DNA of 64,000 bases from Glandiceps talaboti (Eukaryota > Hemichordata > Enteropneusta > Spengelidae), in the NCBI RefSeq assembly GCF_964340395.1, contig NC_135549.1, positions 1,298,501 through 1,362,500 on the forward strand, in the 5' to 3' direction. Below are positions 13,135 through 27,778 of this stretch, one piece after another. Position 1 is the first letter of the stretch, and every line of letters begins with the position of its first letter. A program made the translations under genes and the position numbers. Under the pieces are notes generated by a model. The model ran no database searches. It had not been told where the DNA came from and was given only the letters and a program-made list of their open reading frames with translations.

Positions 13135-15101
13135 GACTATTATTTTCAGATCTTCTTACACCATCATAATCACTTCCTTCATATCCATCCCCTTTCATCA
13201 CATGTGACTTGTGTTGTTGACTCATCTTTCTATTTCTTGCTGTGTCCTCACTGCCACATGTTTTTACTTTCCTAGCATGTGGAAATCGTTGTCTACGCAC
13301 CACCCTACATTCACATTTTTGAGTTGAAGTACCTTTCCATTCTGGACAAATACAACCACACTTTGAACAAAACTTAGACCTTTGTTGAGTTTTACAATGG
13401 TAACCATGGAGACTTCCATTTGTAATCTGTCTTTTGTTCTGGTGAAAAATTGTGCTATGATCTTTCTCTTTGTCTTCAAATGTATTCTCTGTTTCTTTAT
13501 TACCATCACACCTGACCTGATGTGCATTCCAATGATGGTCATTTTTTCCACCTCTACTATTGGCTCTTGTTTTTGATATCTTAACACGGCTACTTTTAGG
13601 CACACCTATTTCAGACTTCTCCCTGGGTTTCACTTTATCATAACAATAGTATCTTTTTCTATCTCCTTTTTCAATATCATTGGTTCTTTTAACTGTATCT
13701 GCCACTGGGATCTTTCTCTTTCTGTTTGGCATCCTGGATGTGACAGTGTTTTCTAGTGGGTTTTGCCTGGTTGACATCTTTATTTTCAAGGTGTCTCCAG
13801 AAGGAGGTTGCTTTTGCTTGGTTCGTTTTGTAACTCTGTTTGTCCGTGTGAACTGATTGCCTCTGGCTGCAGTCTGTGTGTTCACCATGTCTTCCGCTGA
13901 AAACTTATTCTCTCTGGCAGAAAGCTGCCCTTTAACTGGGTCCTTTTGTGAGCATCTTTCCTTCTTGATTGCAAACTTTGTCATCGCCATGTCCTTTGAC
14001 AACAGTTTTCGACAGACTACATCTTTCTTGACAGCATCATCATATGGGTATTGGTCTGCTGTGGTTGCTACCCATGATTTCACTGCATCATTTTGTGGGA
14101 AATGTTCTCTGGGTGATGTTTCAATTGTGTCCCTGAATGAGATCAATTTCTCAGTGTTTGCAGATAGTGGTTTAACTGAGTCTTTTTGTATGAAGCATTG
14201 CTTTCTGGCTGGCATTTTCACTGCACCTCCCCTTGAGATCTGTTCCTCTATGTTTGCAATCTTTGATTTGACTATCTCTTTTTGTGAGCACCATTTATCT
14301 GTAGGTGACAAAGTGATGCCATCTTCCCATGGGTACTGGTCCTTCCTTGTTGCTACTTGTGTTCTGGTGGTGTCTTTTTCTGTGTAGTGTTGTCCTCTTT
14401 GTGATGTTTTGACAGTATTACCCTGTGAAGCCTGTTTCTGTGTGTTTGCAAACTGTGTTTTCACTGTGTCTCTTTGTGGATAGTGTTGTTCTCTGATAGT
14501 GTTACCCTGTTTCTGTGTGTTTGCAAACTGTGTTTTCACTGTGTCTCTTTGTGGATAGTGTTGTTCTCTTTGAGACATTTTGAAGGCATTACCCTGTGGG
14601 GAATGTTTCTGTGTGTTTGCAAACTGTGTCTTGACTGTGTCTCTTTGTGGATAGTGTTGTTCTCCAAGTGACATTTGGACAGTGTTACCCTGTGGAGCCT
14701 GTTTCTGTGTGTTTGTACTCTGTACTTTGCCTGTATCTTTTCGTAGGTAATGATGTTTTCTGGGTGACATCCTGACATCATCTTTCAGTGGGAACAGTGT
14801 TTGTCTATGCGTACGCATAGTTTCAGTTTTGTTAGTATGTTCCAACGGAATCTGTATGTCTCGGTTTTTAGTAGTAAGTACACACTTCTCTTTATGACAA
14901 GACAGTTTCTCATTGGTTGCTATGGTTTCTGCTTTAATTCCAACTGTGTTTACAGGTTGAGTCTGTTTTTGTCTTGTTATAGAACTAGGCTTCAATGTAG
15001 ACTTTCCTTCCATTCCATAACAGTCACTTGAAATCTGATTTGTCTTCTTCATAATGTCTTGTCTTTTGTTCTGATCAAGGTGAATCGTCTCTTTCTTCAG
15101 T
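12044..15101 (-). CDS. Tudor gene last exon: repetitive Gln-rich tail, Cys cluster and RRM
   Basis: A single 3058-nt exon follows a TTACAATAG acceptor. The first part has about 30-residue coding repeats around EQHYPQRDTVKTQFANTQK (14400-14770), giving way to more diverged copies. A Cys cluster, CSKCGCICPEWKG...KCEC, lies near 13300-13350 and could bind metal. Next come five copies of a block with the core HKSHVMKG and GYEGSDYDGVRRSENN, separated by polyglutamine runs of about 6-13 residues (CAA/CAG-type, 12765-13220). The end is an RRM-like domain, then TAA at 12044. The repeat tract is typical of length-polymorphic coding minisatellites. Confidence 0.87.
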
Positions 15102-18100
15102 CTATTGTAAGATAATACAAGTATTCATAGCAGACTACATCTATGTTTCTTTCATCTTATTCTATTCAAACCAAGTATTCTCTGAGGAAAATATTTATAC
15201 CCGGTGTACGTAGGTATTTCCCAGGTGTATGTATGAATACCCAGGTGTACATATGAATTCACAGGTGTACATATGAATTCCCAGGTGTAAGAAGGTATTC
15301 TCAGGTGTAAGTAGGTATTCCAGGTATATATAGGTATTCCCAGGTGTAAGTGGGTATCTAAGGTGTACATAGGCATTCCCAGGTATACATGCATGTCCTG
15401 CAGTATGGTATACATTTAAAGGCAACTATGTACTGTGGGTAAATGTTTTCAGATGTTACAATATTTTCTTACTTGTGCTTTACTGTGAACCTGTAAATTC
15501 TTTGCAGTTTTATCTTTAGCAGAGAATAAGCTTCAATATCAGGACTTGTTAGTCACTCACTTCAAAGCATATCAATATCAGGACTTGTTAGTCACTCACT
15601 TCAAAGCATATCAATCTTTTTAAACAAAGAAGAAATTCACTAGTCACTTCCAAAAACTGGAAGAAATGAGTAGAAGTAAGGATCACCAACAGATCAGCTG
15701 AGGTGCAGGTATCTCTAATAATTCACTTGATCAAAACTATAAACAATAGCTGATGTGTGCAGAAGTGTCAGTGACCCTGGCTATCATGACATTAGGTGAA
15801 CCCTAGCTAGCAGGACATTAGGTGAACCCTGGCTAGCATGACATTAGGTGACCCTGGCTAGCATGACATTAGGTGACCCTGGCTAGCATGACATTAGGTA
15901 ACCCCTGGCTAGCAGGACATTAGGTGACCCTAGCTAGCAGGACATTAGGTAACCCTGGCTAGCATGACCTTAGGTGACATTGGCTAGCAGGACATTAGGT
16001 AACCCTGGCTAGCAGGACATTACGTAACCCCTGGCTAGCATGACATTAGGTGACCCTAGCTAGCAGGACATTAGGTGACCCTAGCTAGCAGGACATTAGG
16101 TAACCCTGGCTAGCATGACCTTAGGTAACCCTGGCTAGCATGACATTAGGTAACCCTGGCTAGCATGACATTAGGTGAACCCTCGCTAGCAGGACATTAG
16201 GTGACATTGGCTAGCATGACATTAGGTAACCCTGGCTAGCATGACCTTAGGTGAACCCTCGCTAGCAGGACATTAGGTAACCCCTGGCTAGTAGGACATT
16301 AGGTGAACCCTGGCTAGCATGACATTAGGTGAACCCTGGCTAGCATGACATTAGGTGAACCCTAGCTAGCAGGACATTAGGTGAACCCTAGCTAGCAGGA
16401 CATTAGGTGAACCCTAGCTAGCAGGACATTAGGTGACCCTGGCTAGCAGGACATTAGGTAACCCTGGCTAGCATGACATTAGGTGAACCCTGGCTAGCAG
16501 GACATTAGGTGAACCCTGGCTAGCATGACATTAGGTAACCCCTGGCTAACATGACATTAGGTGAACCCTGGCTAGCATGACATTAGGTAACCCCTGGCTA
16601 GTAGGACATTAGGTGAACCCTGGCTAGTAGGACATTAGGTGAACCCTGGCTAGCAGGACATTAGGTGAACCCTGGCTAGCAGGACATTAGATGAACCCTG
16701 GCTAGTAGGACATTAGATGAACCCTGGCTAGCAGGACATTAGGTGAACCCTGGCTAGCATGACATCGGGTGACCCTGGCTAGCATGTCATCAGGTGAACC
16801 CTGGCTAGCATGTCATCGGGTGAACCCTGGCTAGCATGACATCGGGTGACCCTGGCTGGCATGACATTGGGTGAACCCTGGCTGGCATGAAATCAGGCGA
16901 GAGCACACGCTATGTGGAAGTGAATCAACAAAGTGTGCTGATACATGAATGTACATATCACTTATTCAGTAACTGCTCATTTGTGACAGTTCAGCAGTGT
17001 AATTCTATCGGTTAAAAATTTACAAATTTCAAAAAAAGTTACAATTCTCTTTCAATGGCAATAAGACTGCGCTACAATTTATCGGGTTCACAGTATTAGA
17101 TAAGGAATTTAAATCAAACCACACTTTTGAAGACATAAACAGACACAATACACCAATATTTTTTTCTTTAGGGAAAATATCAGTGACTAAATGGCTTTGT
17201 TACTACAGTCACTAGAATGGTAGTGACAAATTCCTTAAGTCATGAACTGGTGACACATAGACATGGATTGTCAAGACATAGAATGACTAGGGTATATAAT
17301 CCATATTTTATGTTCAAAGACAATAACTTGGCTTGTGTATGGTACAATATTTCAGGTATGCTTGGGTACCACTCAAAACGATTCCACAATATAAATGGGT
17401 GCATATATCAATTATTATCACAAAAAGAAAGTAACTTGGACATGATAAAATGTTTGAGAGATTACAGGTTTATCAAATGCTGAATACATCACACCTTATA
17501 ATATTGATAATAAATTTACATATTCAGTGATACAAGTCAGACTCACCTTGATCTGACATGTGCTATCAGTCGCTTATTTACAGTCTCTTCTTCAAACAAT
17601 TTCCTAAATCGTGAAAATACAGAAAGTTATTAATGTACTATAATTTCATATTTAAATTTTACTGAATGGTGTTACATATTAAAGTGTGATATCTTACTTC
17701 ATTGTCTCATTCCTGTATTAGGTCATGCTTACAATCAAAGGAAACTAATTTGGCCAGAATATATATATTGAGGTTATCAGAAAGACAAAAGATTTCATAG
17801 TCTGGCCACTAGGAGTGCTGTTTGGAAGTGGTTTTTTGGTAAAGTTGTAATTGCCAGAATATAGTGTATCAACCTCACTATCACACAATGGGGCTTCAGT
17901 TTATTATATTCTTTCACCCACACAGATATACAGGATGTAACTAGTATAACAGTATAGTGTCCTCGGATAATAATACTATAAAGATAAATAATCGTTATTT
18001 GTCAAAATAAATATAGAAATGTGTTGAATGGTTGGTTGCCATGGAGTAGTACCCTGGTGACCTAGTGTTGATGAAGCGGGAGCATACCAAAATACCAGGG

Positions 18101-21100
18101 GAAAACCTGTGTTGTTTGGTAGGTCAAACTGAGCATCATCCTGACCTGGTTAATCTTTTTAGTTAAACCCAGTTGATGCTGGGTGGCTTCAAACTGAAAC
18201 TGTAGAGGTAAAAGGCATACCAGCTAACTGCTCAGCCATCTTGTTTTGCTGTATATCTGATGTAATTATACTATCATAGAATACTCACACAGCCTCTGCT
18301 GGCCACTCTTTGCGCTGTATTTCTGATGCCATTTCCAACTCCGATAGGAAACACTCTACAGCTTGGAATGGAAGGAGTAGAAACTCTTGTTGTATGGTAC
18401 GTATAGCAGATATAGGTAACCATTCTGAATTGCCATAGTCCACATAGAAGACCTGGATGTCAAAAGATCATATGCTGTGTTAATTGTACTATTGCACAAC
18501 TAGACAAAATCTGTTGTTTCATGTAAAGGTGGCAAGAGATCATATTCTCCTGGGAGAACATACTTCCAAGCAACATGGACAATGGTAACTGTTTATGATT
18601 TGTAATCATTTACATAAATTACAGTGTCCATGAGTAATCTACACAGGTATATCTCTCTCTTTTGTACATATAAATCATTCTACTGAACTATGTTTACTAC
18701 AAGACCTGGTCAATACTGCCCTCTATGGCCAAATAGTGGCAATGATCTACAGCACAACTGGAAATCCATGTTGATGCTTTGTTTGAATCTCTTTTATAGA
18801 ACATTGAGGTTGTATAAGGCAAATTTTTAGCATCACCTTTACTTGCATACATAGTGTCTGTATTGTATAAGTAAAACTCATCTACAGGCAATTGAATGTT
18901 TACTAGGCGAGACAAATTTACTAGGCGAGACAAATTTACTAGGTGAGGCAAATCTTTATAATCACATTTACTTGCACATATACTACAGTCTACTGCCAAA
19001 CTGAATGTTTACTAGGTGAGCCATACATTGCAAACAGGGTTGCAAAAGACACATTTTTAGAGTCATCTTTACTTGCATAGTGTCTGTATTTCTATAAAAT
19101 GCTAGTTAACAAGCTAGCCATGAGACCAATAGACTATAAGTAGGGTTGTTTCTTCTCACCTCTACTTCTACACTGCCATCATTGTTTTCCTGTACGTTGG
19201 TTATCAATGCTCTGTACCATCTATTATCAACTGTATACTGGGCACATACAATTTCACCCATACCTGGTAACAATGTATCCATGTCTTTGTACACAGAGTG
19301 AACATAGTGTTTGCTGGAATGAAGGAATGAATGAATGAATGAATGAATGACTATAAATATAATACTTGATTTTAGATTACAACAACCATCCTACAACTTT
19401 CTACACTATAACATTCAGTACTGTACAAGGATATGAATATCAGATGATACAATCTACAATATAATAAATGAGTTTAAAAAAAAGGGTTTGACTTTCTAAA
19501 TAGTTTTGCACCTCATTGGTCTTGTATTCAAGACAACAAAATTAAAGTAATACATACATAATGATGTATTGGCAATATTCAGAGATGACTACACATACAT
19601 AATGATGTATTGGCAATATTCAGAGATGACTACACATATATACATTGTATATCTCAACTATATTTGTTCTTTGTTCATATTTTTAAAAAAGTGATACTGA
19701 CATTTATACAAGATTTATACATCATTCTAATCAACAACTTACAGAAAGTACTTACTTGATATTCTCCATAAGTAGATCTATTTGAAATGCACCAGTCTCA
19801 TCTTCATCTTCACTGAGAACACCACTGTCTGATACACTAGCTGTCAGCAAATCAGTGGCATACACAAAGTTATATTGCAGGGCACAGAAAGAAGGGAAGG
19901 GGTGGGAAGAAAGAGGGACTAACAAAAAGGAGTATAGAGGGGGGCACTTATGGTACTGAGGGAGATTATGACAAAGATAAGATAAATGATCTCCAAACTC
20001 GTGTCAAAATATTCACTGAGAATGATTTATAAATAATAGACCTTTTGGTTTTGATATGACTATAGTTAAATTATCAACAAACTGAACTTGAGTAATATAT
20101 GTCTGTTAATTCAGGGCTCGAAATTCGCGGTAGTCCCGCGTCCACAGACTACCAATGTTTGTCTCTGGGCGACCAAATTATGTGAGTGGTAGCCCAATTG
20201 GGCTACTAAGTTTTGAATGAAACTGTGACAGCCTGACTCCGACACCTTCCCGGGCCGGGGGCCTCCGAAGTCGCAGTCCTGTGGGCCCTGGACGTGTTCT
20301 CGCCAAAATTAGCATCAAAATCAGTGCGTCTTTTCCAAATTTGCATCCACACTACATGGTATATCAAATGTACACGAAATACATGTACACTGTACACGTC
20401 ATTCTTCCGTTCATCGTATACACAGGTTGTACTTCCAAAATGTCACAACAAAACATTTATATGCAACAATATTCTGTATAGCGATTTAATGTTATCTTTC
20501 TGTACTTTCAATTTCCCATGGTAATCACTCTCTGGAAATCTGCTGTCCGGCCCGGGCTCTTTCTGTTCTTCTCGGAGTCGGAGTACAGTACTCTCAGTAA
20601 AGCACAGCTGCAGTAACTAAATTCCATAACATGAATGACAGCTTTAACTTTCAACTTGACAGATACACAGTTGTAATGGTGTTTGATAAAATTTTATGCT
20701 GATGAGAGCTGTTAACTTGGTATACACCTACAGATTCATTTATTCTTGAACGCTGCCTAAAACATTCCGTGTGTAAACCACGCTCACGCAACCCCTGAGA
20801 GCATGCAGTGGTGAATGGTAAATTCACGTAATGCATTCGATCTAGTAGTAGTAGCAAAGCTCAAAAGAAAGTTGAAGTTTTAGTGAGAATGAAATGGTGA
20901 CATGATGATTTGAATTTATCTGAGTGAAGTTTTCAGCATGGACCGTCTGCTGATGTGGTCTTAGACTCTGTTTGATTATCTCTTCGCCCATGAATGGAAG
21001 GGGCTTTGCCGTAATGGCCGTCATGTATTAATACAAATCCTGTCTAACCCGTCTGTTAATAAGTAACCAATCACGTGGATAGATAATGATAACAGTACAT

Positions 21101-22572
21101 AGTTTCTAAACTACCCAAGACGTAGTCTCCACATCAGGAAATGGCCATGGGGCTTATGAAACTGTTTATACGTTTTCCATACGTTGAATCATATTCAAAT
21201 TTTACAGGTCTCACTGCACCAAGAGATTTAGATAATAGTTACAAGTACGAACTGAGAGTATATGTTTTCTCTTCATTGCAATAATAACCGTACGTTGTTT
21301 GCTAACAGTAAGCCTCATACGGCCCCTCTTTATGACACGTCCCCAGAGACACATACATGCAAAAAATTGCGTCCCCAATGTCAAATATGGCGTGAAATAC
21401 ACACAAATAACGTGTTAACGTGACCTCTCAAGTTATTCAATCAATCATCGAATTCCATACATCATATACATATAGTTACATATATACACAAACACCATTA
21501 ATTTAGGAATGTATGCACATATGGGCTACCAGTCACTGCTCTCGGGCTACCAAATTTAAATGATGGTAGCCCACCTGGGCTACCAAGAAAAAAAACGAAT
21601 TTCGAGCCCTGTAATTAACTCAATTACAATAGAAGTTTAAATGCATGTAAGAATGCATACATGCACAGCAGCAGCATCATGCAGACACACACATAATGAT
21701 GCATAGAGTTTGTTTAGCTACGTGTTCAGAACTCAAACTTGAAAGACATTGGAATGTGCATGTGTGCATTGGTATCTTCTGTCCAGAAGGCCAAACACAT
21801 GACTTTGTTTTTCAAACGTGTCTGTACTTTAGACATTTTTCATTCAAGTACCCAAACGAAAAACAAACAATTAGTTTACAGTTACATTTCAAAACTTTAA
21901 CATAAAAAATTATGATATTTAATACAAGCAAAATGATAAAAACTCAAGATGTCTTTACAGTTACACGTAGACTGCCCTTTTACCGCAGCAACGTCTGATA
22001 CAGAACATGAGTTGCTTCCAATCACAGGACTATGATGCTACATGTCTAGAACACACATCAATATGTGAATCTAATTCTCTCTACTCTTCCTCCAACAACT
22101 GATATGACCATAATGCCAGACATAGAGTAACTAAATCACACATTCTCACTTTCTGATACAGTAGCTAAATCACATAATCTCACCTTCTGATTCTAGTTTC
22201 AACTGATCTAGAGATTTTGTACCAAATGGTAGCTGTACCCAGAAATGTAACGGATTATGTATTGCAGTCATTTCCACAGCAACCCAACTACCTTCCTTTG
22301 GTAAGGGTACATGCTTTCTACTCCACATAGCTTCTACTTTGTCACTGGATGACTTTCCTGTGAATGAAACACACAATTTACTGTCTACTGCACATAGCTT
22401 CTACTCTGTCACTGGATGACATTTATGTGAATGAAACAAGTAAATTCATACAGTTTGAGCTGCACATAGCTTCTACTTTGTCATAAGATGACATATATAT
22501 TAAAGTGACCAGTGCATGTGTCTGTTTTATGTGTCATTCTAGTGTGCATGTCTGTTCCAGGTATGAGCAAAT

Positions 22573-22619
<47 letters not shown>

Positions 22620-25600
22620 CGTGTGTGAGTGTTTGTGTATGTTTGAGTGTGAATGTGTTTGTGTGAGCAATTCTTAGATGGCTATGGATGTAAGTAAGTA
22701 TTGCTATCTATATCTATTCAAATATCTCACATACCAATCACATATTTTTCAACTTTCATTTTTTATGATGATAAATGAAATCTACCATCTTGTTTACCTG
22801 GCATGCTGTGCTCATAGGGACATGTATCACCACGGTAACATCTTCCTTCTTGACTGAAAACTCTACAAACTCTGGCTTCATCTTTGGACTCTGTGATAAA
22901 TAATTAAAGACGTACAAAATTTGTAAAATCAGATAAGAAATGTATGATATCAATATTTCAGAAACAGCAAACTTTCTGAATAAAACAATCTGCCACTTTT
23001 TCTTCTAATTTTCACAACTCAAGTCACAATTGGGACACCCCCCCCCCCCCCCCCCCACGATGTTATAATTCCATAGATTTCTACATCTACAGCATACAGC
23101 ACAAGTGTTACACTTACTATATCCAATGGTTGCAACTCCTACATCATCAATATCTACATCATAACTATTATTTTCGGATAGATAGTGTGAGGTCATTGGA
23201 TTCCAACCTGATAATTCTGGACTGGAATCAAAGTCATCTGGAATACCACTACTTCCGGATTGATTGTATAAATCTTCCGGAATACTCTCTTCCACTGTCA
23301 TTGGTTCTCCTGGTTTCAAGAACGGAATCATAGAATCATCAACAAGTTACACTTTACTGAATTTCAAACAATATTAAAACTTTGTCTGTAAAACTGTGTC
23401 AAAAATATTAAAAAGTTGTTTGGAATAATTTCCCTGTAGCACTGGTACAGATTTTCAAGTAAAACAGCCAACCAGGTAAGTACTGTTAATTCTACTGTGG
23501 TAAAACAGCCAACCAGGTAAGTACTGTTAATTCTACTGTGGTAAAACAGCCAACCAGGTAAGTACTGTTAATTCTACTGTGGTAAAACAGCCAACCAGGT
23601 AAGTACTGTTAATTCTACTGTGGTAAAACAGCCAACCAGGTAAGTACTGTTAATTCTACTGTGGTAAAACAGCCAACCAGGTAAGTACTGTTAATTCTAC
23701 TGTGGTAGAACAGCCAACCAGGTAAGTACTGTTAATTCTACTGTGGTAAAACAGCCAACCAGGTAAGTACTGTTAATTCTACTGTGGTAAAACAGCCAAC
23801 CAGGCAAGTACTGTTAATTCTACTGTGGTAAAACAACCAACCAGGTAAGTACTGTTAATTCTACTGTGGTAAAACAGCCAACCAGGTAAGTACTGTTAAT
23901 TCTACTGTGGTAGAACAGGCTTCAAAACCTGATGAAATCACCTCAAACATAGTCACAAGCAGAAAACTGCCACGGACCAACAGGAAAAAATCCAAACTTT
24001 GAATATGTGCAACTGAAAATAGAAATACCACATGGAGATAGAATTTCATAGTTTTACATGATCTTTACCATAGAAATACCACATGGAGATAGAATTTCAT
24101 AGTTTTAGGTGATCTTTACCATAGAAATACCACATGGAGATAGAATTTCATAGTTTTAGATGATCTTTACCATAGTTTTATTTTACGATAATTTGGGATA
24201 TTTCTTATGCAACAACCAACATACTTTTATGAAGTGTAGGTGTGGGTTCACAGAATGCCTTCCACAGGATGTCCGACCCCCACCTATTTAAACATAGATT
24301 CATTTGTTATATACATGCATAGTTAGAGGGAAACAGTGTCTCACCTTTTTTCAGGGACTTTGAGGTTGCTAACCCTAAATTGACTAGTTCTTGATTGATC
24401 AATATTCCTTCCAGATTAGTGAATGATAAGAACACAATACCATCTCTGAGAAATAACAAACCCACAATAAACATAAATATTAAACTCAATTCACAGAATT
24501 GATATGTAAACACAAGATGACTAATATTGTTAAAGAAAGAACCTATCCCATATTTTACCATGCACGAGCCAGGTTCAATAAAAAATATGGAATATACACT
24601 CTCGTCTTTCTATGTCACGACAATGCCAATCTACGTCATTGGTTCTGCTGTATTCGAAATATGAGTCAAAATGCTCAAAACTCCCATTACATACATTCCC
24701 AGATATTTTTTTTTACATTATTGGCAATGGTATAATTATGTTATTCCCCAAATATCTTTCTTTATAGTCAGCCAGAAAATACTCATGACCTAAGGGTTGT
24801 CACTTCTCATCTAGCAACTCATGGTGACAAGACCCCCTTCGGCCACTCATATTTTTCTTGGCTGAACAAAGGAAAATATTGGGAATATAAAATAGTTTTA
24901 CTAATCAAGCACAGATATTAGAGTTCTAAATGTGAAATGGTTATTTACTGCTATCACAATGGTAAAGTTTTCAACCATCAACCCAAACAAACAGACACCA
25001 GTATACACAACTATCTACAAATATTTTTTAAAAAAGAACATGAGACGGTCATTTTCAACTGAATTTGCAACAATGTACAAATAACATAGCATGTGCTTTG
25101 CAATGCTCTATGTATACTCCACATTACTACTCATAGACAGAGGGGAGGAGGGGGAGGAGGAAGAGGAGGAAGGACAAGATAGACAAAGAATAGAGAGCTT
25201 ACTTTTCAGTCCATTCATTGGTAAAGAGCAGACTGGTGTATCCTGTCAGACCTTCAAATGCTTGAATACTTTCTTCAGACCACAGACTGCTATCGACTTC
25301 CTCTCCTATGCAATCAGACATATCATTTTCAGGATTGTCTGTATGCCGACTAATAGGCTGTACTTCAGACAGACAACACCTCACAGCTTGGGCTGGAAAA
25401 TCCATAAAGTTCACATCCAAAGGAATGATGTCTGCCACTGACACAAGTTCAGTGTTACCAAAATCAACATAGAAAACTTTGACCTCTAAATCACTACTGT
25501 CTGCTGCATCAGTTTCACTAGGTTTAGCAATGTCTATCACAACTGCTCTATAGAACTTATCATCATCCTTGAAATGTACAGAGCAAACTTCACCAATACC

Positions 25601-27709
25601 TGGAGTGTAAGCAGAGCAGTTTTTGCTAGTGCTGTAGACTTCATTCATTTCATCAATGAAATAGTCTAATTTCTTAGCCTCTGTACTCACTATGTGTACA
25701 TAAAACTCACTCGGATTGACTATGTACGTCATAACCACTTTCAGGAAACCATCTTGGCAAACTTCTAGTGGCATTCTCTTTAATTGTTCCATCATACACC
25801 TATCAGTCACAGTCTCCTTCTTGGTGTCAACTGGGTGTGGATACCTGTTGTCAGTTTCTGGCGAGTCAGACAGGCCAGAATTGTTCCGACTAACAACTTC
25901 TATTGTTATATTTGGAACTGAATCTGATAGTTCAGCTTTGGCATCCACAGACAATACATCTTCTGCTGTAACATTGAGAATGTCCTTAGAATGGTTGTCT
26001 TCATTTGTTTGTTGTTCATTCATTTCAACAAAAGCTGTGGTATCGTTGTTGTTATCCACGGTACTTTCATCTTCTATCAAATTAACACTACTATTATTGT
26101 CTTTAATATATTCTACTGTATTTACCCCCTGCTTGTCTGACGTTTCAATTTGTGTATTTTCAACTGTGTGATATGCTGCACTGTTCATTGCATCACTATT
26201 GAATTGCCTTTCTATGTATTCACCATTGTCAAAACTTGAATCAGAACTTAACTCAGAGGACAAGAATTGAAGATCATTGACTTTCTGGACTTCAGTGGTA
26301 ACTCTCTCCACATCTGTTGGTGAGGCTGTTTCTTCACAAACTGCTTCAATTGTTTGCATATTCTGTGTAGGTTGAGCAGTAGAATGAACTATACTGGACT
26401 CTGGAGAAGACACTTGTGTAGGGTCTGTATCTTGACATACATTTGTATCAGAAGTTGACCATCCGTCTTCCATATTAACATAATCTCCTACACTCACAAC
26501 TTGAATTTTACTAGTTGAGAGAAGACGGCTTGTAGCTGCTGTGGATTTCTTGTCCACTGCTCCATCTTGTTCATGCTTCACAAATTCTCTTCCTTCACAA
26601 ATGGGAACACATGTAGACTCACCATTTGTTCTGTCTTCCAATGATTCACTAGTTGTTCTGTCTTCCAATGATTCACCTATTGTTCTGTCTTCCAACAATT
26701 CTCCAGTTGTTCTGTCTGCCAACGAATCACCATTTGTTTTGTCTTCCAATGATTCACCTGCTGTTCTGTCTTGTAATGATTCACAATTTGTTCTGTCTTC
26801 CAATGATAGACAGTCCAAATTACTGCTTTGTACAACTTCAACACATGGCTGTCCATTCAATTGTTCCATTGTAACATCTCGGGTTTCTGTTTTCTGTTCT
26901 CTTAGTGCAAAGTTCCCACTTATACTTTCAACAGCCTCTTCTCTTACACTAGGCACAGCTTCTTCACTCTGACTTTCAATAACTTCTTCACTGACAAGTT
27001 CCACAACTTCTCTATTTGCATCTTCTGATATTCTACTTTTGTCTTTAAATGATGTACAATGTTCCAGTCTATGTTTGATCACTTGTGTGTCTTCAGTGAC
27101 AGGTAATGTACTATCTTCTACAACTACCATTTCCTCCTTGAATTCACTGTCAATACCAATAGTTTCATCTTGTCTACGTTGAGGAAGATGAATGACTTTA
27201 AAGTCTGGCGTTGTAATCTGTTGTGTACCTCTCACCTCCTCTTTGTCATGTTCTAATGGGGCACTGCCTATGACATGAACAATATTGTCAGATACCGCTT
27301 CCTCTTTCACTGACTTCATGATACTTGTATCGAGAACACCACTAACTCTCTTTGCCACGCCACATTGCACCATTACTTGTCCAACATTGAATGTCATCAC
27401 TGGCAGGTGGCCAGGTTCACAATCCTCAGCAGGTGGTGCAGCTGATAAAACAAAGGTTAGGTCAATAGAGAAGAGATGACTACCAGGAACAGTTGAAATT
27501 ACACCTTGTAATCTTTTACCATATACCAGATTAGCAAAATATAAAATCTCTGTTGCATTCCACATTACTGATCCTTCTGGAGGCGATACCTGTAATAAAC
27601 AACAAATGGTGTTCACAGAAAAGATATGTAACACACACAGACACAGACACAGACACAAACATACAGACACAGACAGACACAAACATAGACAGACACAAAC
27701 ATACATACA

Positions 27710-27778
<69 letters not shown>

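Noticed and set aside
12604-13275. Plus-strand 223-codon frame with polyvaline
   Set aside because: Antisense of the polyQ blocks in the Tudor last exon (CAA/CAG reversed gives GTT runs).
15780-16860. Telomere-like repeat (TTAGG-containing units)
   Set aside because: TTAGG occurs once per 25-26-bp unit and is not itself tandem. It is an ordinary minisatellite.
20206-20524. Frames inside the 1.5-kb transposon
   Set aside because: Short, overlapping on both strands, with no transposase motif; CG-rich composition explains them.
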